A stretch of DNA of 64,000 nucleotides from Kofleriaceae bacterium. Lineage in GTDB: Bacteria; Myxococcota_A; Polyangia; Haliangiales; Haliangiaceae. The stretch covers positions 62,001 through 126,000 of the forward strand of contig JANXOP010000273.1 in the NCBI GenBank assembly GCA_025357755.1, written 5' to 3'. Shown piece after piece: positions 53,301 through 61,280 of this stretch. Numbering within the stretch: position 1 is the first letter of the stretch; each line of letters starts with the position of its first letter. Position numbers and translations under genes: made by a program. Under the pieces are notes generated by a model. The model was not told the origin of the DNA. It was given only the letters and a program-made list of their open reading frames with translations, and did not search any database.

Positions 53301-53595
53301 GATCAGAGCGACGAGCGCGCATCCCGCAAACCTCTCCGATGCAGGTTCGAAGCTCGCGCCGCCAGGAAGTTTCGTCGACGACACGAGCCCTTACGGCGTC
53401 GTCGACCTTGCAGGTAACGTCAGCGAGTGGACTCGAGACGTGAACGAGATAGGAAGGTACCGCGGCCTGCGGATCGTGCTCGGATCGAACGTCGATACCT
53501 CGCCCGCATCCGGCGATCACAAGGTCAATTTTAGAAACTCGCGCATCGACGGCTATCTCGATCTGGTGATCGGGATGCGTTGTGTTAGCCAGTGA
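50356..53595 (+). CDS. Ser/Thr kinase - STAND NTPase - FGE-sulfatase fusion protein
   Basis: GTG start, 1079 residues. Kinase domain (20-275): glycine loop VDEGAMGRVY, ATP-binding K51, catalytic HADLKPEN (H141-A142-D143, the usual Arg replaced by Ala), D161 in DFG. A STAND/NACHT-type NTPase follows: CPFPGLSAFTSDDSENYFG linker, GASGIGKSS at 321-329 and VDQFEE near 400-405. A membrane helix at 706-729 separates the rest. The C-terminal part (860-1079) is an FGE-sulfatase/SUMF1-type domain: IPAGQFF, FAIDRTEVTRAAFD, GINFVTARHFCRYF, DLAGNVSEWTRD and IGMRCVS. Such fusions act in regulated conflict or signalling systems. It is convergent with the caspase-like gene. Confidence 0.88.
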   Translation: MLQVVDPGDDEILPPDTHVGDYRIRALVDEGAMGRVYLAQDMTLGRRVALKLIKHHSANPADVQRFLDEARATASFSHPHVVTLHGVGEFRGRPYFALEYLDGESLRHRITRERIPELEAIRILRSVSEAISDAHRRGLVHADLKPENVVIPRDGRTRVVDFGLAKLIGTDARAASGTPAYMAPERWRDEPPTVAIDVWALGVMLYELFDGTRPFSDAELMSLGYAKKLPELPQKHAATRWFALVRDCLAIDPHARPSAEIVVRRLTQLLDQDPTTDDTRCPFPGLSAFTSDDSENYFGRESELDAVVELIRDQPLIPIIGASGIGKSSFVYAALLPRLDESGRWNRITMRPGANPYASLVAALGLPRDQAAALAAHPQKLSLLLAEHARKSDTKTLLFVDQFEEVFTLAGDDALGFCECLAGSAAADEPWRIVLTIRDDFVGRLTESKAMRAHFGAVVSLIAMSTSELRDAIVRPLGGVGFTLDDAALANRIVSEVETQPACLPLLQFVCRALWERRDEHGKRLLAREYDAMGGATGALSTHAQRVLAQLTPDQVQTARTLLLKLVNPDGTRRPRLRAELVDGVSDAPVVLDRLLDYRLLVASRDLDGTDSRIELAHEALATTWPQLVRWLDESYEQRVLVSDLDQAAELWERRGRRSEETWTGGALGEAVRKLDQWGVALPSRSREFIRAAELRESAGRRRRRLITIIAIATLSAAAVVAIVAALAFKSKEQDAIAANEQIRLAAADMGRFELHLVPFDEHLANVVVPVTWKLFAYDPRDPFAVGKELTQVVRGTPSWKNGELVEIVEARAGAAIMQIERGACPPSTIFLRRLPGFEERATPSMVRLRIPTCDASKADTITIPAGQFFSNVPDANQPEQLDAGEDQLASLPTFAIDRTEVTRAAFDIYGSMEAITGESAAPNTFFGDGDVTRLPVTGINFVTARHFCRYFGKDLPSVAQWQKAFRGGLDANPDPKRLLPWIRATSAHPANLSDAGSKLAPPGSFVDDTSPYGVVDLAGNVSEWTRDVNEIGRYRGLRIVLGSNVDTSPASGDHKVNFRNSRIDGYLDLVIGMRCVSQ

Positions 53596-54130
53596 CCACG
53601 GTCTTCCGGATCTTCATGATGCGAGCCATGCGCGAGTCGATATCCGGCGCCGGGCCATCGATCGCCGCGAGCGACGAGTAGAGAAATCGCATCTCCTGAT
53701 CGGTACGAAACCCCTGCTCGTCGAATGCGTTCTGGTAGATGCTATCGTTCGTGCCGAACACCACTCGGTGTTTACCGAGTGCACGCGCGAGCTTGATCAA
53801 CAGCATACGTCCGGAGCGCATGCTGCCATCGAGTGCGGTACGGCAGCCGAGTAACCGCACGTATGCGAAGGGCGAGAGATAGCGATCGAGTGCGCGTGCG
53901 ATCGGTTCGTTCGCGAGCTCGCTGTCCGGATCGAAATCCGATGCCCACAGTAAGCTGTCACCCATGGCCTGGAGGCCCGCCGTACCGTGATCGAAGAGAT
54001 CGAGCACGTCGAGCAGACCCGACCGGCTGACCGCGTCGTCCACGAGGGCGATCAAATCGCGTGGCGACGAGCACCGCACTGCTTCCGGAACTTTTCCAGC
54101 GACTGCCTCCATATCCAAGGGCGCCGACAT
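53585..54130 (-). CDS. Caspase-like (CHAT/DUF4347-type) cysteine protease-fold protein
   Basis: ATG 54130 gives 181 residues (GTG 54214 would overlap the gene before). The fold signature is a hydrophobic strand ending in His, VLDLFDHGTAG (H48), and a second strand ending in Cys, VRLLGCRTA (C96), which is the His-Cys dyad of clan CD caspase-like proteins; the 48-residue spacing is normal. The rest of the chain is short and no separate prodomain or transmembrane helix is present. Expected substrate and activation signal are unknown. It is the last gene of a minus-strand cluster and overlaps the end of the kinase-STAND-FGE gene by 11 bp. Confidence 0.68.
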   Translation of the reverse strand: MSAPLDMEAVAGKVPEAVRCSSPRDLIALVDDAVSRSGLLDVLDLFDHGTAGLQAMGDSLLWASDFDPDSELANEPIARALDRYLSPFAYVRLLGCRTALDGSMRSGRMLLIKLARALGKHRVVFGTNDSIYQNAFDEQGFRTDQEMRFLYSSLAAIDGPAPDIDSRMARIMKIRKTVVTG

Positions 54131-54170
54131 CGCTCTTGCACCCGCCGCCAGTTTACCGACGACGAGAAGT

Positions 54171-54599
54171 CTAGAAGTACTCGGCACCAGCCGGGTGCTT
54201 GCCAATTCCACCACCCGAGTTGCCTGCGTCGGTCGTCACGCCGGGGCTGCTCGCGATGAACAGATCGGTGAAGAACAAAAACGCGTAGGCATTGCCCGCC
54301 GCGATGTCCGTAGGTGCAGGCAGCGTCGAAGGAACATCAGGAAAGACATGGCGCAGGTTCGTCAGATCGACCGTGTGATCACCACCGACATCCGCGCCTG
54401 TCGTCGCGCCGGTGGTCGCTTGGACGAATCGAAAGGTGACGACATCGCCGGTGCGACCGATCACGCGCACGACGTACGGGTGATAGACGATCGCCTTGCG
54501 CATGGAATCCCAGCCGAGGCTGCTGGTCGCAGTCGGCTGCTTGAAGGCGGTGGTGACCGCTTTTGCGGGATCTGGTTCGGCGAAGTAGATAACAGCCAT
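54171..54599 (-). CDS. Protein of unknown function next to the caspase-like gene
   Basis: 142 residues, no signal peptide, strand-rich. It opens MAVIYFAEPDPAKAVTTAF and ends GGGIGKHPAGAEYF. The middle has an OB-like or Ig-like look (HPYVVRVIGRTGDVVTFRFV, GGDHTVDLTNLRHVFPDVP). The Gly-rich tail is flexible and exposed, which could make it a substrate or regulated partner of the neighbouring caspase-like protein (speculation from position only). I find no family. Confidence 0.62.
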   Translation of the reverse strand: MAVIYFAEPDPAKAVTTAFKQPTATSSLGWDSMRKAIVYHPYVVRVIGRTGDVVTFRFVQATTGATTGADVGGDHTVDLTNLRHVFPDVPSTLPAPTDIAAGNAYAFLFFTDLFIASSPGVTTDAGNSGGGIGKHPAGAEYF

Positions 54600-54609
54600 A
54601 GTTGATCCT

Positions 54610-56166
54610 TTACGACCGGGTCAGTCCGAACTGGTTGATGAGGTTGTAGATGTGGGAACGCGTGAGATCGAGCCGCTGCGCAACAGTGGCGACGCTCCAG
54701 TTATTCGCATCGAGCTCGCGACGTAAGAGCTCGCGTTGATAGAGACGCGTCGCCTCGTGAAATGTAGGTGCGTGGTCACTCGTCGCGGTCGCATCCGGGA
54801 GATGACGAAGCTCGACCTGCGGTGCACCCTCGGCACACGCGCGGATCAGCGCACCTTCGACCTGGTTGCGCAGCTGGCGAATGTTGCCCGGCCAGTCGCG
54901 GCTCTCGAACGCGAGCCGCAACTGCTCGGAGGCCGGCAGCGATGGCAGCCGATGCTCGAGCGAGATCCGCGCGAGCAGCTCGTCGACGAGCTCGCCGATA
55001 TCACCGCGGCGCTCGTCGAGCGCGGGCATCCGGACATTCATCACGTTGATCCGGTAGAACAGATCTTCGCGGAGCCGGCGCTCGGCGACCATCGTACCGA
55101 GATCCGAGTTCGTCGCCGCGATCAGGCGGATGTTCGCCGAGACCAGCTTCGTGCTCGCGAGCGCGTAGTACTGCCGCGACTGGAGGAGCTGGAGCAGCTT
55201 GCCTTGCGCGGCGTATGGAATCTCGACGATTTCGTCGAGGAACAGCGTGCCGCCCTCGGCCGCCTCGACCTTGCCGGCGGTCTTGCGGGCGCCGGGGAAC
55301 GCGCTCGGCATCGTGCCGAACAGCTCGCTCTCGATCAGCCCCTCCGGAATCGCGGCGCAGTTGAGCTCGACGAATGGCCCGTTGCGACGCGGACTGTTGT
55401 CGTGGATCGCGCGCGCCATCTGGGTCTTGCCGGTGCCCGAAGGACCGGTCAAGAGGACGGTCACGTCGAGCGGCGCGTACGGCTCGACCTGCTCGAACAC
55501 GCGCGCGAGCGCCGCGCTGCGACCGATCACGCCATCGACGAGCCGCAGCCGCTTGCGAAAGGGCGCGGTCGGATCCGAGCGCCGCGCATCGGTGCGCGCG
55601 GCATGCTCGACGTTCGGCCAGATGTGGCGCGCCACGGTCTCCGCGAGCGCGACCGAGGCGTCGCGAAACGGACCCGCACCGCGCCGGCCTTCGAGGTACA
55701 ACACGCCGCGTCCGATGCCACCGATCGGAATGCAGAGCACCGCCTCGAGGCGCTGATCGCGGACACTCTTGAGCGACGAGAACCGCTCGTCGAGCGCGGC
55801 GTACGGCGTGTGAAGTGTCGTGCCGGCGGCGCGCGCGGCCGCGATGATGCCGCGCGAGGTCACCGCCTGGATCTCGAGCTCTTGTTCGCTCGAACAGCCG
55901 TGCGTGATCGTCCACTGCGGCGCAGGATTTTCGAGCGAGCCGAACAGCTCGAGGTAGCCACGCTCGGCCCCGGTGGTCGCGACCACGAGCTCGAGGATCG
56001 ATTTGAGTGCACCCGCGGGCTCGGCAGCCTGGCGAGCCTCGAGGAGCGCACGATACAGGTCGCGCTCGACGCCAGCTTCTGCTCCCACTCCCACCAGTAT
56101 AGCGAGGGGCTCGTGCTCCACACAATACGGCGCGAGGCCGGTCACCAGGCAGGTCGAGCTGGTCAA
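54610..56166 (-). CDS. GAF - AAA+ (sigma-54-type) - HTH regulator with degenerate GAFTGA loop
   Basis: TTG 56166 overlaps the preceding stop (TTGA); other starts further up are possible. The GAF-like sensor spans about 50-185 (ERGYLELFG, EAVLCIPIGGIGRGVLYLEG). The AAA+ domain has Walker A GPSGTGKT (241-248), VELNCAAIPEGLIESELFG and LFLDEIVEI. A C-terminal Fis-like HTH ends VAQRLDLTRSHIYNLINQFG. The loop that contacts sigma-54 is normally GAFTGA; here it reads SAFPGA (288-293), losing both the first Gly and the critical Thr. It may therefore act without sigma-54 or have a modified loop. It lies upstream of the unknown and caspase-like genes on the same strand. Confidence 0.82.
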   Translation of the reverse strand: MTSSTCLVTGLAPYCVEHEPLAILVGVGAEAGVERDLYRALLEARQAAEPAGALKSILELVVATTGAERGYLELFGSLENPAPQWTITHGCSSEQELEIQAVTSRGIIAAARAAGTTLHTPYAALDERFSSLKSVRDQRLEAVLCIPIGGIGRGVLYLEGRRGAGPFRDASVALAETVARHIWPNVEHAARTDARRSDPTAPFRKRLRLVDGVIGRSAALARVFEQVEPYAPLDVTVLLTGPSGTGKTQMARAIHDNSPRRNGPFVELNCAAIPEGLIESELFGTMPSAFPGARKTAGKVEAAEGGTLFLDEIVEIPYAAQGKLLQLLQSRQYYALASTKLVSANIRLIAATNSDLGTMVAERRLREDLFYRINVMNVRMPALDERRGDIGELVDELLARISLEHRLPSLPASEQLRLAFESRDWPGNIRQLRNQVEGALIRACAEGAPQVELRHLPDATATSDHAPTFHEATRLYQRELLRRELDANNWSVATVAQRLDLTRSHIYNLINQFGLTRS

Positions 56167-56456
56167 GGATTGATGCGTAGGTCGAGCGCCCACTCCTCGA
56201 GCTGCACGCCCAGCGCGACCACATATTGCAGCGAGATGCTCGCGCCACGCAGTCCTGGAACGAAGCCCGCGTTGCGCAACACGCTCGCCCAGCGGCCGAG
56301 ATAGTCGGGCGTCACGTACATCCGGCCGGCGTCGAGATCCAAGAAGATCGTCGAGCCGTCGGTCACGTTGCCGATCTTTGCGAGAAAGCAGGCTAGCTCG
56401 CCGTCACACCGCCCATCACTACCCGTCGAGCTGTACGCACAGGCGGTGTCTAACAT
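56163..56456 (-). CDS. Small protein upstream of the GAF/AAA+ regulator
   Basis: ATG 56456 (TTG 56492 is an alternative) gives 97 residues: MLDTACAYSSTGSDGRCDGE, LACFLAKIGNVTDGSTIFLD, then LGRWASVLRNAGFVPG. Composition is natural and the stop overlaps the start of the next gene, so it is likely translated in the same operon. It may be an adaptor or small sensor for the AAA+ regulator. No family recognised. Confidence 0.55.
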   Translation of the reverse strand: MLDTACAYSSTGSDGRCDGELACFLAKIGNVTDGSTIFLDLDAGRMYVTPDYLGRWASVLRNAGFVPGLRGASISLQYVVALGVQLEEWALDLRINP

Positions 56457-56669
56457 CGCGCGGAAGCGGTGCACGCGAGATGCCGGCTGCAAGTCCTTGA
56501 ATCACGGGTGGCTTGTCCATTCGATCGGACTTGCGCCTCTTCCCTGTCCAGAATTTCTGACTGCGGTCGGCGTCGCCGGAAAGTGGTATGACGCGCTGCA
56601 TTATCTTCGACTCAAGTCTGTCACGCGGAATCAATCGTTTCGTCACACGGAGGATTGACCCTGATAGCA

Positions 56670-58535
56670 ATGTACTCGGACTCCCCGAGAACGCTGGGGA
56701 AATACCGCTTGATCGCGGAGATTGCTCGCGGCGGTATGGGCATCGTCTACCTGGCGATGTTGCAGGGCCCTTCGGGCTTCTCGAAGTTGCTCGTCGTCAA
56801 GGAGCTCCAACCCGAGCTCGTCGAGGAACCCGCCTTCCTCGAGATGTTTCTCGAGGAAGCGCGGCTCGCTGCGCGCTTGAATCACTCGAACGTCGTGCAG
56901 ACGAACGAGGTCGGCAACGACGGCAATCGTTACTACATGGCGATGGACTATCTCGACGGCCGCGGCCTCGAGCGAGTTCGTCGACGAGCGCGTCACGTCG
57001 GCAAGCCGCTCTCGCTCGCACTGCAAGTGCGGGTGTTGTGCGACGTGCTCGCGGGGCTCGAGTACGCCCACAACTTCGCGGATTTCGATGGCACCGCCCT
57101 CGGCATCGTCCACCGCGACGTGAGCCCGCAGAACATCTTCATCACGTTCGAAGGCCAGGTGAAGATCCTCGACTTCGGCATCGCGAAGACGATCGACTCG
57201 ACGAACGAGACCCGTGCTGGCGTGCTCAAGGGCAAGCTCAGCTACATGGCGCCGGAGCAGGCGCGCGGCGAACGTGTCGATGCGCGCGCCGACGTGTTCG
57301 CGATTGGCGTCGTGTTGTGGGAAGCGCTGACCGGCAAGCAACTGCGGGCGGGTCAGACCGAACACCAGATCCTCGGCGATCTGATCGCGAAGATCACACC
57401 GCCCAAAGCCTCGACGATCAAGGCCGACGTGCCTGTCGAGCTCGACGAGATCTGTGCACGAGCGCTGTCGCCGGACCGCGCCGATCGCTATCACTCGGCC
57501 GCGGCGCTGCAAGCCGATCTCGAAGCGTATCTCGCGACCACCAAACCAGTGACCTCGCGCGAGCTCGGCACCACGATGCGCGAGCTGTTCCACGACGATC
57601 GTGCACGCACGTCTGCGATGATCGAGCAGTACGTCGCGAAGGCGCGATCGGGTGCTACCGTCGAGGAAGATGATGATCTGCCGATCATCGATGTCTCGTA
57701 CTCGCCGAACGATACGCGCACGCCCGTTACGACCGGCGAGCACCCGATCCAGGGTTCGTCACCTGGCTTCTCGGAGCCCGGGCATCAATCGGCCTCCGGC
57801 ATCTCGGCGAATCGCCAGGTCGGCACTCTCGATCACGCGATCGCACCGCAAGCGGTCGTCACCGCGCCGAGCCAACAATATCCGGCGATGACACCAGGCA
57901 CGAAGAGCCGGCTCCGGTTCGCGCTGTATCCCGCCGTGATGATCGCCAGCGTGCTCGCTGGTGGATTGATCTACACGCTGACTCGCGCGAAGCCGCCGAC
58001 GCCGGTCGTGGTCGCCTCGCCCGATCCGGCGCCTCAACAGATGACCGCGACGCCGCCCGCGCCCCTCGCGAAGGCTCCAACTCCGGCGGCCGCGATGCCG
58101 ATCGCGAGCAACCTCATCGAAGTCCAGGTCAAGGCCATGCCCTCGAGCGCGACGATCGAGATCGACGGCGCGCAGGTGATGGGCAATCCCTTCAAGGGTC
58201 GCTACCTCGGTGACGGCGCGATGCATCAGGTCCGGATCACCGCGCCTGGACACGTGCAGAAGATCACCGCGGTCTCGTTCGATGCGCCCGTCGCCCTGAC
58301 GATCCAACTCGATCGCGTGCAGGTCGTTCGACCGCAGCCGGTCGTGCGCGGGCCCGTGCGACCGGGGCCACGCGTCGTCGCGCAGCCCGAGCCGCAACCC
58401 GAGGTCAAAGCGCCGGTCGTCGTGGCGCCGCCGCCCGAGCCCAAACCTGTCGTCAAGCAGCCGACCGAAGTCGATCCGAACGGCGGCGCGAAACCGCACC
58501 ACCAGATCGACCCCAATAACCCCTACGCGAAGTGA
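56670..58535 (+). CDS. Ser/Thr protein kinase with PEGA-like C-terminus
   Basis: ATG 56670 (TTG 56655 is possible) starts a 621-residue protein. Kinase core (about 10-280): ARGGMGIVY, Lys in LLVVKELQ, catalytic HRDVSPQNIF, DFG in ILDFGIAK, SYMAPEQARGE. An acidic linker follows, then one membrane helix (about 415-437, YPAVMIASVLAGGLIYTL). The outside part has a Pro/Ala-rich stretch and a PEGA-like domain (VKAMPSSATIEIDGAQVMGN, HQVRITAPGHV) and ends in a Pro/Val-rich tail. The HRDVSPQN variant is standard for myxobacterial kinases of this type. First gene of a four-gene operon, coupled to the next by a GTGA overlap. Confidence 0.92.
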   Translation: MYSDSPRTLGKYRLIAEIARGGMGIVYLAMLQGPSGFSKLLVVKELQPELVEEPAFLEMFLEEARLAARLNHSNVVQTNEVGNDGNRYYMAMDYLDGRGLERVRRRARHVGKPLSLALQVRVLCDVLAGLEYAHNFADFDGTALGIVHRDVSPQNIFITFEGQVKILDFGIAKTIDSTNETRAGVLKGKLSYMAPEQARGERVDARADVFAIGVVLWEALTGKQLRAGQTEHQILGDLIAKITPPKASTIKADVPVELDEICARALSPDRADRYHSAAALQADLEAYLATTKPVTSRELGTTMRELFHDDRARTSAMIEQYVAKARSGATVEEDDDLPIIDVSYSPNDTRTPVTTGEHPIQGSSPGFSEPGHQSASGISANRQVGTLDHAIAPQAVVTAPSQQYPAMTPGTKSRLRFALYPAVMIASVLAGGLIYTLTRAKPPTPVVVASPDPAPQQMTATPPAPLAKAPTPAAAMPIASNLIEVQVKAMPSSATIEIDGAQVMGNPFKGRYLGDGAMHQVRITAPGHVQKITAVSFDAPVALTIQLDRVQVVRPQPVVRGPVRPGPRVVAQPEPQPEVKAPVVVAPPPEPKPVVKQPTEVDPNGGAKPHHQIDPNNPYAK

Positions 58536-59440
58536 ACATGCAACGAATCTTATGGGTGCTCACGTTCGTCGTGATCGCGATGTCGTCCGTCGCGCATGCG
58601 GATGATTCGCCAACCAAGCAAGCCGGCGAGCACTTCGATCGTGGCGTCGGGCTCTACGGCGAGGCGGACTATCGCGCGGCGCTCGTCGAGTTCAAGCGCG
58701 CGTACGAGATCGCCCCGAATGCCGCCGTGCTCTACAACCTCGGCCAGACCTACTTCCAGCTCCAGAACTACGCGTCCGCGCTCGAGGCCTTCCAGCGCTA
58801 CCTCGCCGAGTCCGGCGACAGCCCTTCGCACAAGGTCGAAGTCGAAGCCTCGATCAAGACGCTCAAGACGCGCGTCGGCACGCTGCAGATCACGGTCAGC
58901 CTGCCTGGCAGCGAGGTCACCGTCGACGACGAAGTGGTCGGGTCGACGCCGATCACCACGGCCGTCGCGGTCAGTGTTGGTCGCCGAAAGATCACCGCGC
59001 TCCACGCCGGGCACTCGCCGGAGATTCGCTATGTCGATGTCGCCGCAGGCGAGGCCGGCAAGCTCTCGATCGAGTTCCCCGCGCTCGGTGGTGGGCGCCC
59101 GAATGATCAGCCCGCACAACCGACGAACCACGCCGATCTCGCGAGGCCACTCTGGATCGGGACGGCGGTGCTCGGCGCCGGCGCGATCACGATGGGCGTG
59201 CTCGCGTATCTCGAATCGCGCAGCCTCTCCGATGCGCGCAACTCGTTCCCCGCATCGCAGTCAGAGCTCGATTCGAAGGCGTCGCGCGTGACGCTGTTCT
59301 CCGCGATCGGCGACATCGCGGGCGCAGCCGCGCTCCTCACGGGTGGCGTCGCGCTGTACTTCACGGTCTCGAAATCGAAGACGCACGAAGTCCAGGCGCG
59401 GTTGCTACCGACCGGCCTCCAGCTCGCAGGGACCTTCTGA
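58532..59440 (+). CDS. TPR-PEGA membrane protein
   Basis: GTG 58532 overlaps the kinase stop by four bases (ATG 58538 is an alternative). A signal peptide (ILWVLTFVVIAMSSVAHA) leads to TPR-type helices (HFDRGVGLYGEADYRAALVE, FKRAYEIAPNAAVLYNLG, QNYASALEAFQRYLAES), then a PEGA domain (GTLQITVSLPGSEVTVDDEV), and finally two membrane helices (about 207-226 and 255-280). The TPR and PEGA parts face outside. It is likely a partner of the kinase, whose outer part also has PEGA-like strands. Confidence 0.85.
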   Translation: MNMQRILWVLTFVVIAMSSVAHADDSPTKQAGEHFDRGVGLYGEADYRAALVEFKRAYEIAPNAAVLYNLGQTYFQLQNYASALEAFQRYLAESGDSPSHKVEVEASIKTLKTRVGTLQITVSLPGSEVTVDDEVVGSTPITTAVAVSVGRRKITALHAGHSPEIRYVDVAAGEAGKLSIEFPALGGGRPNDQPAQPTNHADLARPLWIGTAVLGAGAITMGVLAYLESRSLSDARNSFPASQSELDSKASRVTLFSAIGDIAGAAALLTGGVALYFTVSKSKTHEVQARLLPTGLQLAGTF

Positions 59441-60948
59441 TGAAAACGCTCCGCTACTTGTTCCCCTCGCTGGTGCTCCTCGGCTTGACCGTGGTGGCGT
59501 GCAGCGCGCTGTTCGATACGAGCAAGGTGCAATGCTCGTCGGATTCGGACTGCGATCATTTCGGCGGTCATCCGTACTGCGTCAACGCCCTGTGCGTGGC
59601 CTCGAACCTCGGACCCGATGGCTGCTTCTTCGGCTCCGCGACGACGCCCGATCAGTTCGCGAATCAGTGCAGCACGGCGACGTGCAGCGCGTTCGATAAC
59701 TGCGCGCGCTTGAGCCTGTGCGGCTCGAACGCGACGGCGCCGGCCTCGGTCGATCCGCCCACGCCCGATGCCTCGACCGCCGTGCCAGCGGATGCGCCGC
59801 CCCCCGCGGCCACGCAGTGTGTCGAACCAGGGGTTCGCAACACGATCGTGGTGAGCGGATCGACCGCCGTGCAGCCGTTCTTCGCGACCCTCGCGCCGTT
59901 GCTCGCGGCCAGTTCGCCCGCATATCAGATCGCATACCAGCCCGCGGGCTCGTGTTCGGGCGTGGACCTCTTGTTCAACCCCGATCCGGCCAAGCGGATC
60001 GTCAAGGACATCGTCGGCAAGCAGGCGGTCTTGTTCCACACCGATGGCACCTCCGAGCCATGTTCGTTCGGGAGCGGCACCTCGCTCGACGTCGCGGTCT
60101 CCGACGTGTTCTCGACGAGCTGCAACGCCGCGTACACGGTGCCAGCGACGATCGGTGCGTACCTCGGCCCGATCCAGCCAATGACGTTCGTGGTTCCTTC
60201 GACCTCGACGGAGAGCTCGATCAGCGCCGAGATGGCGCACGTCGTGTTCGGGCGCGGCACGACCGACGCCGATGTCATCCCGTGGAATGACTTTCGGCTC
60301 TACTTCATCCGCAACTCCGGCTCCGGGACGCAGCAGATGATCTCGCGCGCGATCAACGTCGATCCCAAGAAGTGGTGGGGGCTCGATCGCGGCAGCTCCG
60401 GTGCGGTGCGCGACAAGATGGAAGCGGTCACACCCGACAAGGCGAGCCAGGCGATCGGCATCATCTCGACCGACTTCGCCGACGCCGAGCGTTCGCGGCT
60501 TCGCATCCTCTCGTTCAAGGGTGCCGACCAGACCTGCGCGTACTACCCCGATTCGACGCAGTTCACGCAGGACAAGGCGAACGTACGCGATGGCCACTAC
60601 GCGATCTGGGGACCGATTCACTTCTACGCGAACGTCTCGAATGGCCTGCCGAGCGCGGCGGCCGGCGCACTCGTCACGCGCTTCACGCTGCCGCGCCTCG
60701 ATCAGCCGCTGCTCGATGCCGTGATCAAGATCGGCTTCGTGCCGAATTGCGCGATGGACGTGAGCCGCACCGAGGAGATGGGCGCTCTCTCGGCGTACTC
60801 GCCGGAGTTTCACTGTGGTTGCTACTTCCAGGCGACGGTGCCTGGCGGTGCCGTGCCCGCGAGTTGTCACACGTGTACGGGCGCCGCGGACTGCACCGGC
60901 GTCGCCGGCAGGCCCGCCTGCAATAACGGCTTCTGCGAAGTGCGGTGA
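59440..60948 (+). CDS. PstS-like substrate-binding lipoprotein with Cys-rich modules
   Basis: ATG 59440 overlaps the previous stop by one base (TGATG). Lipobox LLGLTVVAC. Two small Cys-rich modules (CSSDSDCDHFGGHPYC near the N-terminus; CTGAADCTGVAGRPAC at the C-terminus) flank a periplasmic binding-protein fold of the phosphate-binding type: VVSGSTAVQPFF, RNSGSGTQQMISRAI and GSSGAVRDKM. The phosphate-binding loop residues Ser-Thr/Ser-Gly look present, but no transporter genes are near, so it may be a sensor for the upstream kinase. 502 residues. Confidence 0.83.
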   Translation: MKTLRYLFPSLVLLGLTVVACSALFDTSKVQCSSDSDCDHFGGHPYCVNALCVASNLGPDGCFFGSATTPDQFANQCSTATCSAFDNCARLSLCGSNATAPASVDPPTPDASTAVPADAPPPAATQCVEPGVRNTIVVSGSTAVQPFFATLAPLLAASSPAYQIAYQPAGSCSGVDLLFNPDPAKRIVKDIVGKQAVLFHTDGTSEPCSFGSGTSLDVAVSDVFSTSCNAAYTVPATIGAYLGPIQPMTFVVPSTSTESSISAEMAHVVFGRGTTDADVIPWNDFRLYFIRNSGSGTQQMISRAINVDPKKWWGLDRGSSGAVRDKMEAVTPDKASQAIGIISTDFADAERSRLRILSFKGADQTCAYYPDSTQFTQDKANVRDGHYAIWGPIHFYANVSNGLPSAAAGALVTRFTLPRLDQPLLDAVIKIGFVPNCAMDVSRTEEMGALSAYSPEFHCGCYFQATVPGGAVPASCHTCTGAADCTGVAGRPACNNGFCEVR

Positions 60949-61280
60949 AGCTCTGGAAGGAGCCGCTCGATCCCGACCGTCACGTCGATCACTTCGGGGT
61001 CGGTAGCGCGACCCCCAGAAAGCGCGTGCACGGTCGCGAGCAAGCGTACTTCGTCCAGGTCGCCGGGTTCACGTTCGAGCTCGCCTCGATCGATCAGCTC
61101 GGCGTCGCGCTCGAGTGGTTCGCGACGCCGATCCATCCGTCGTCGCGCGAGCCCGTGTTCGAGCACGAAAAGGGCGAGTGGCAGCCGTGGCACTCGCGGC
61201 TGCCAGCCTTCATCAAGAAGAGCTCGAAGCGCGAGCGCGTGATCGAAGCGTTGCGCCGCGCGCTCGAAGCATTCAGGTAG
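60945..61280 (+). CDS. Small hydrophilic protein at the end of the kinase operon
   Basis: GTG 60945 overlaps the previous stop (GTGA). 111 residues, no signal peptide, rich in Arg, Lys, Glu and His: DRHVDHFGVGSATPRKRV, FVQVAGFTFELASIDQLG, EWQPWHSRLPAFIKKSS and RVIEALRRALEAFR. No family recognised. Its last 8 bases overlap the convergent esterase gene. Confidence 0.7.
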   Translation: MKLWKEPLDPDRHVDHFGVGSATPRKRVHGREQAYFVQVAGFTFELASIDQLGVALEWFATPIHPSSREPVFEHEKGEWQPWHSRLPAFIKKSSKRERVIEALRRALEAFR

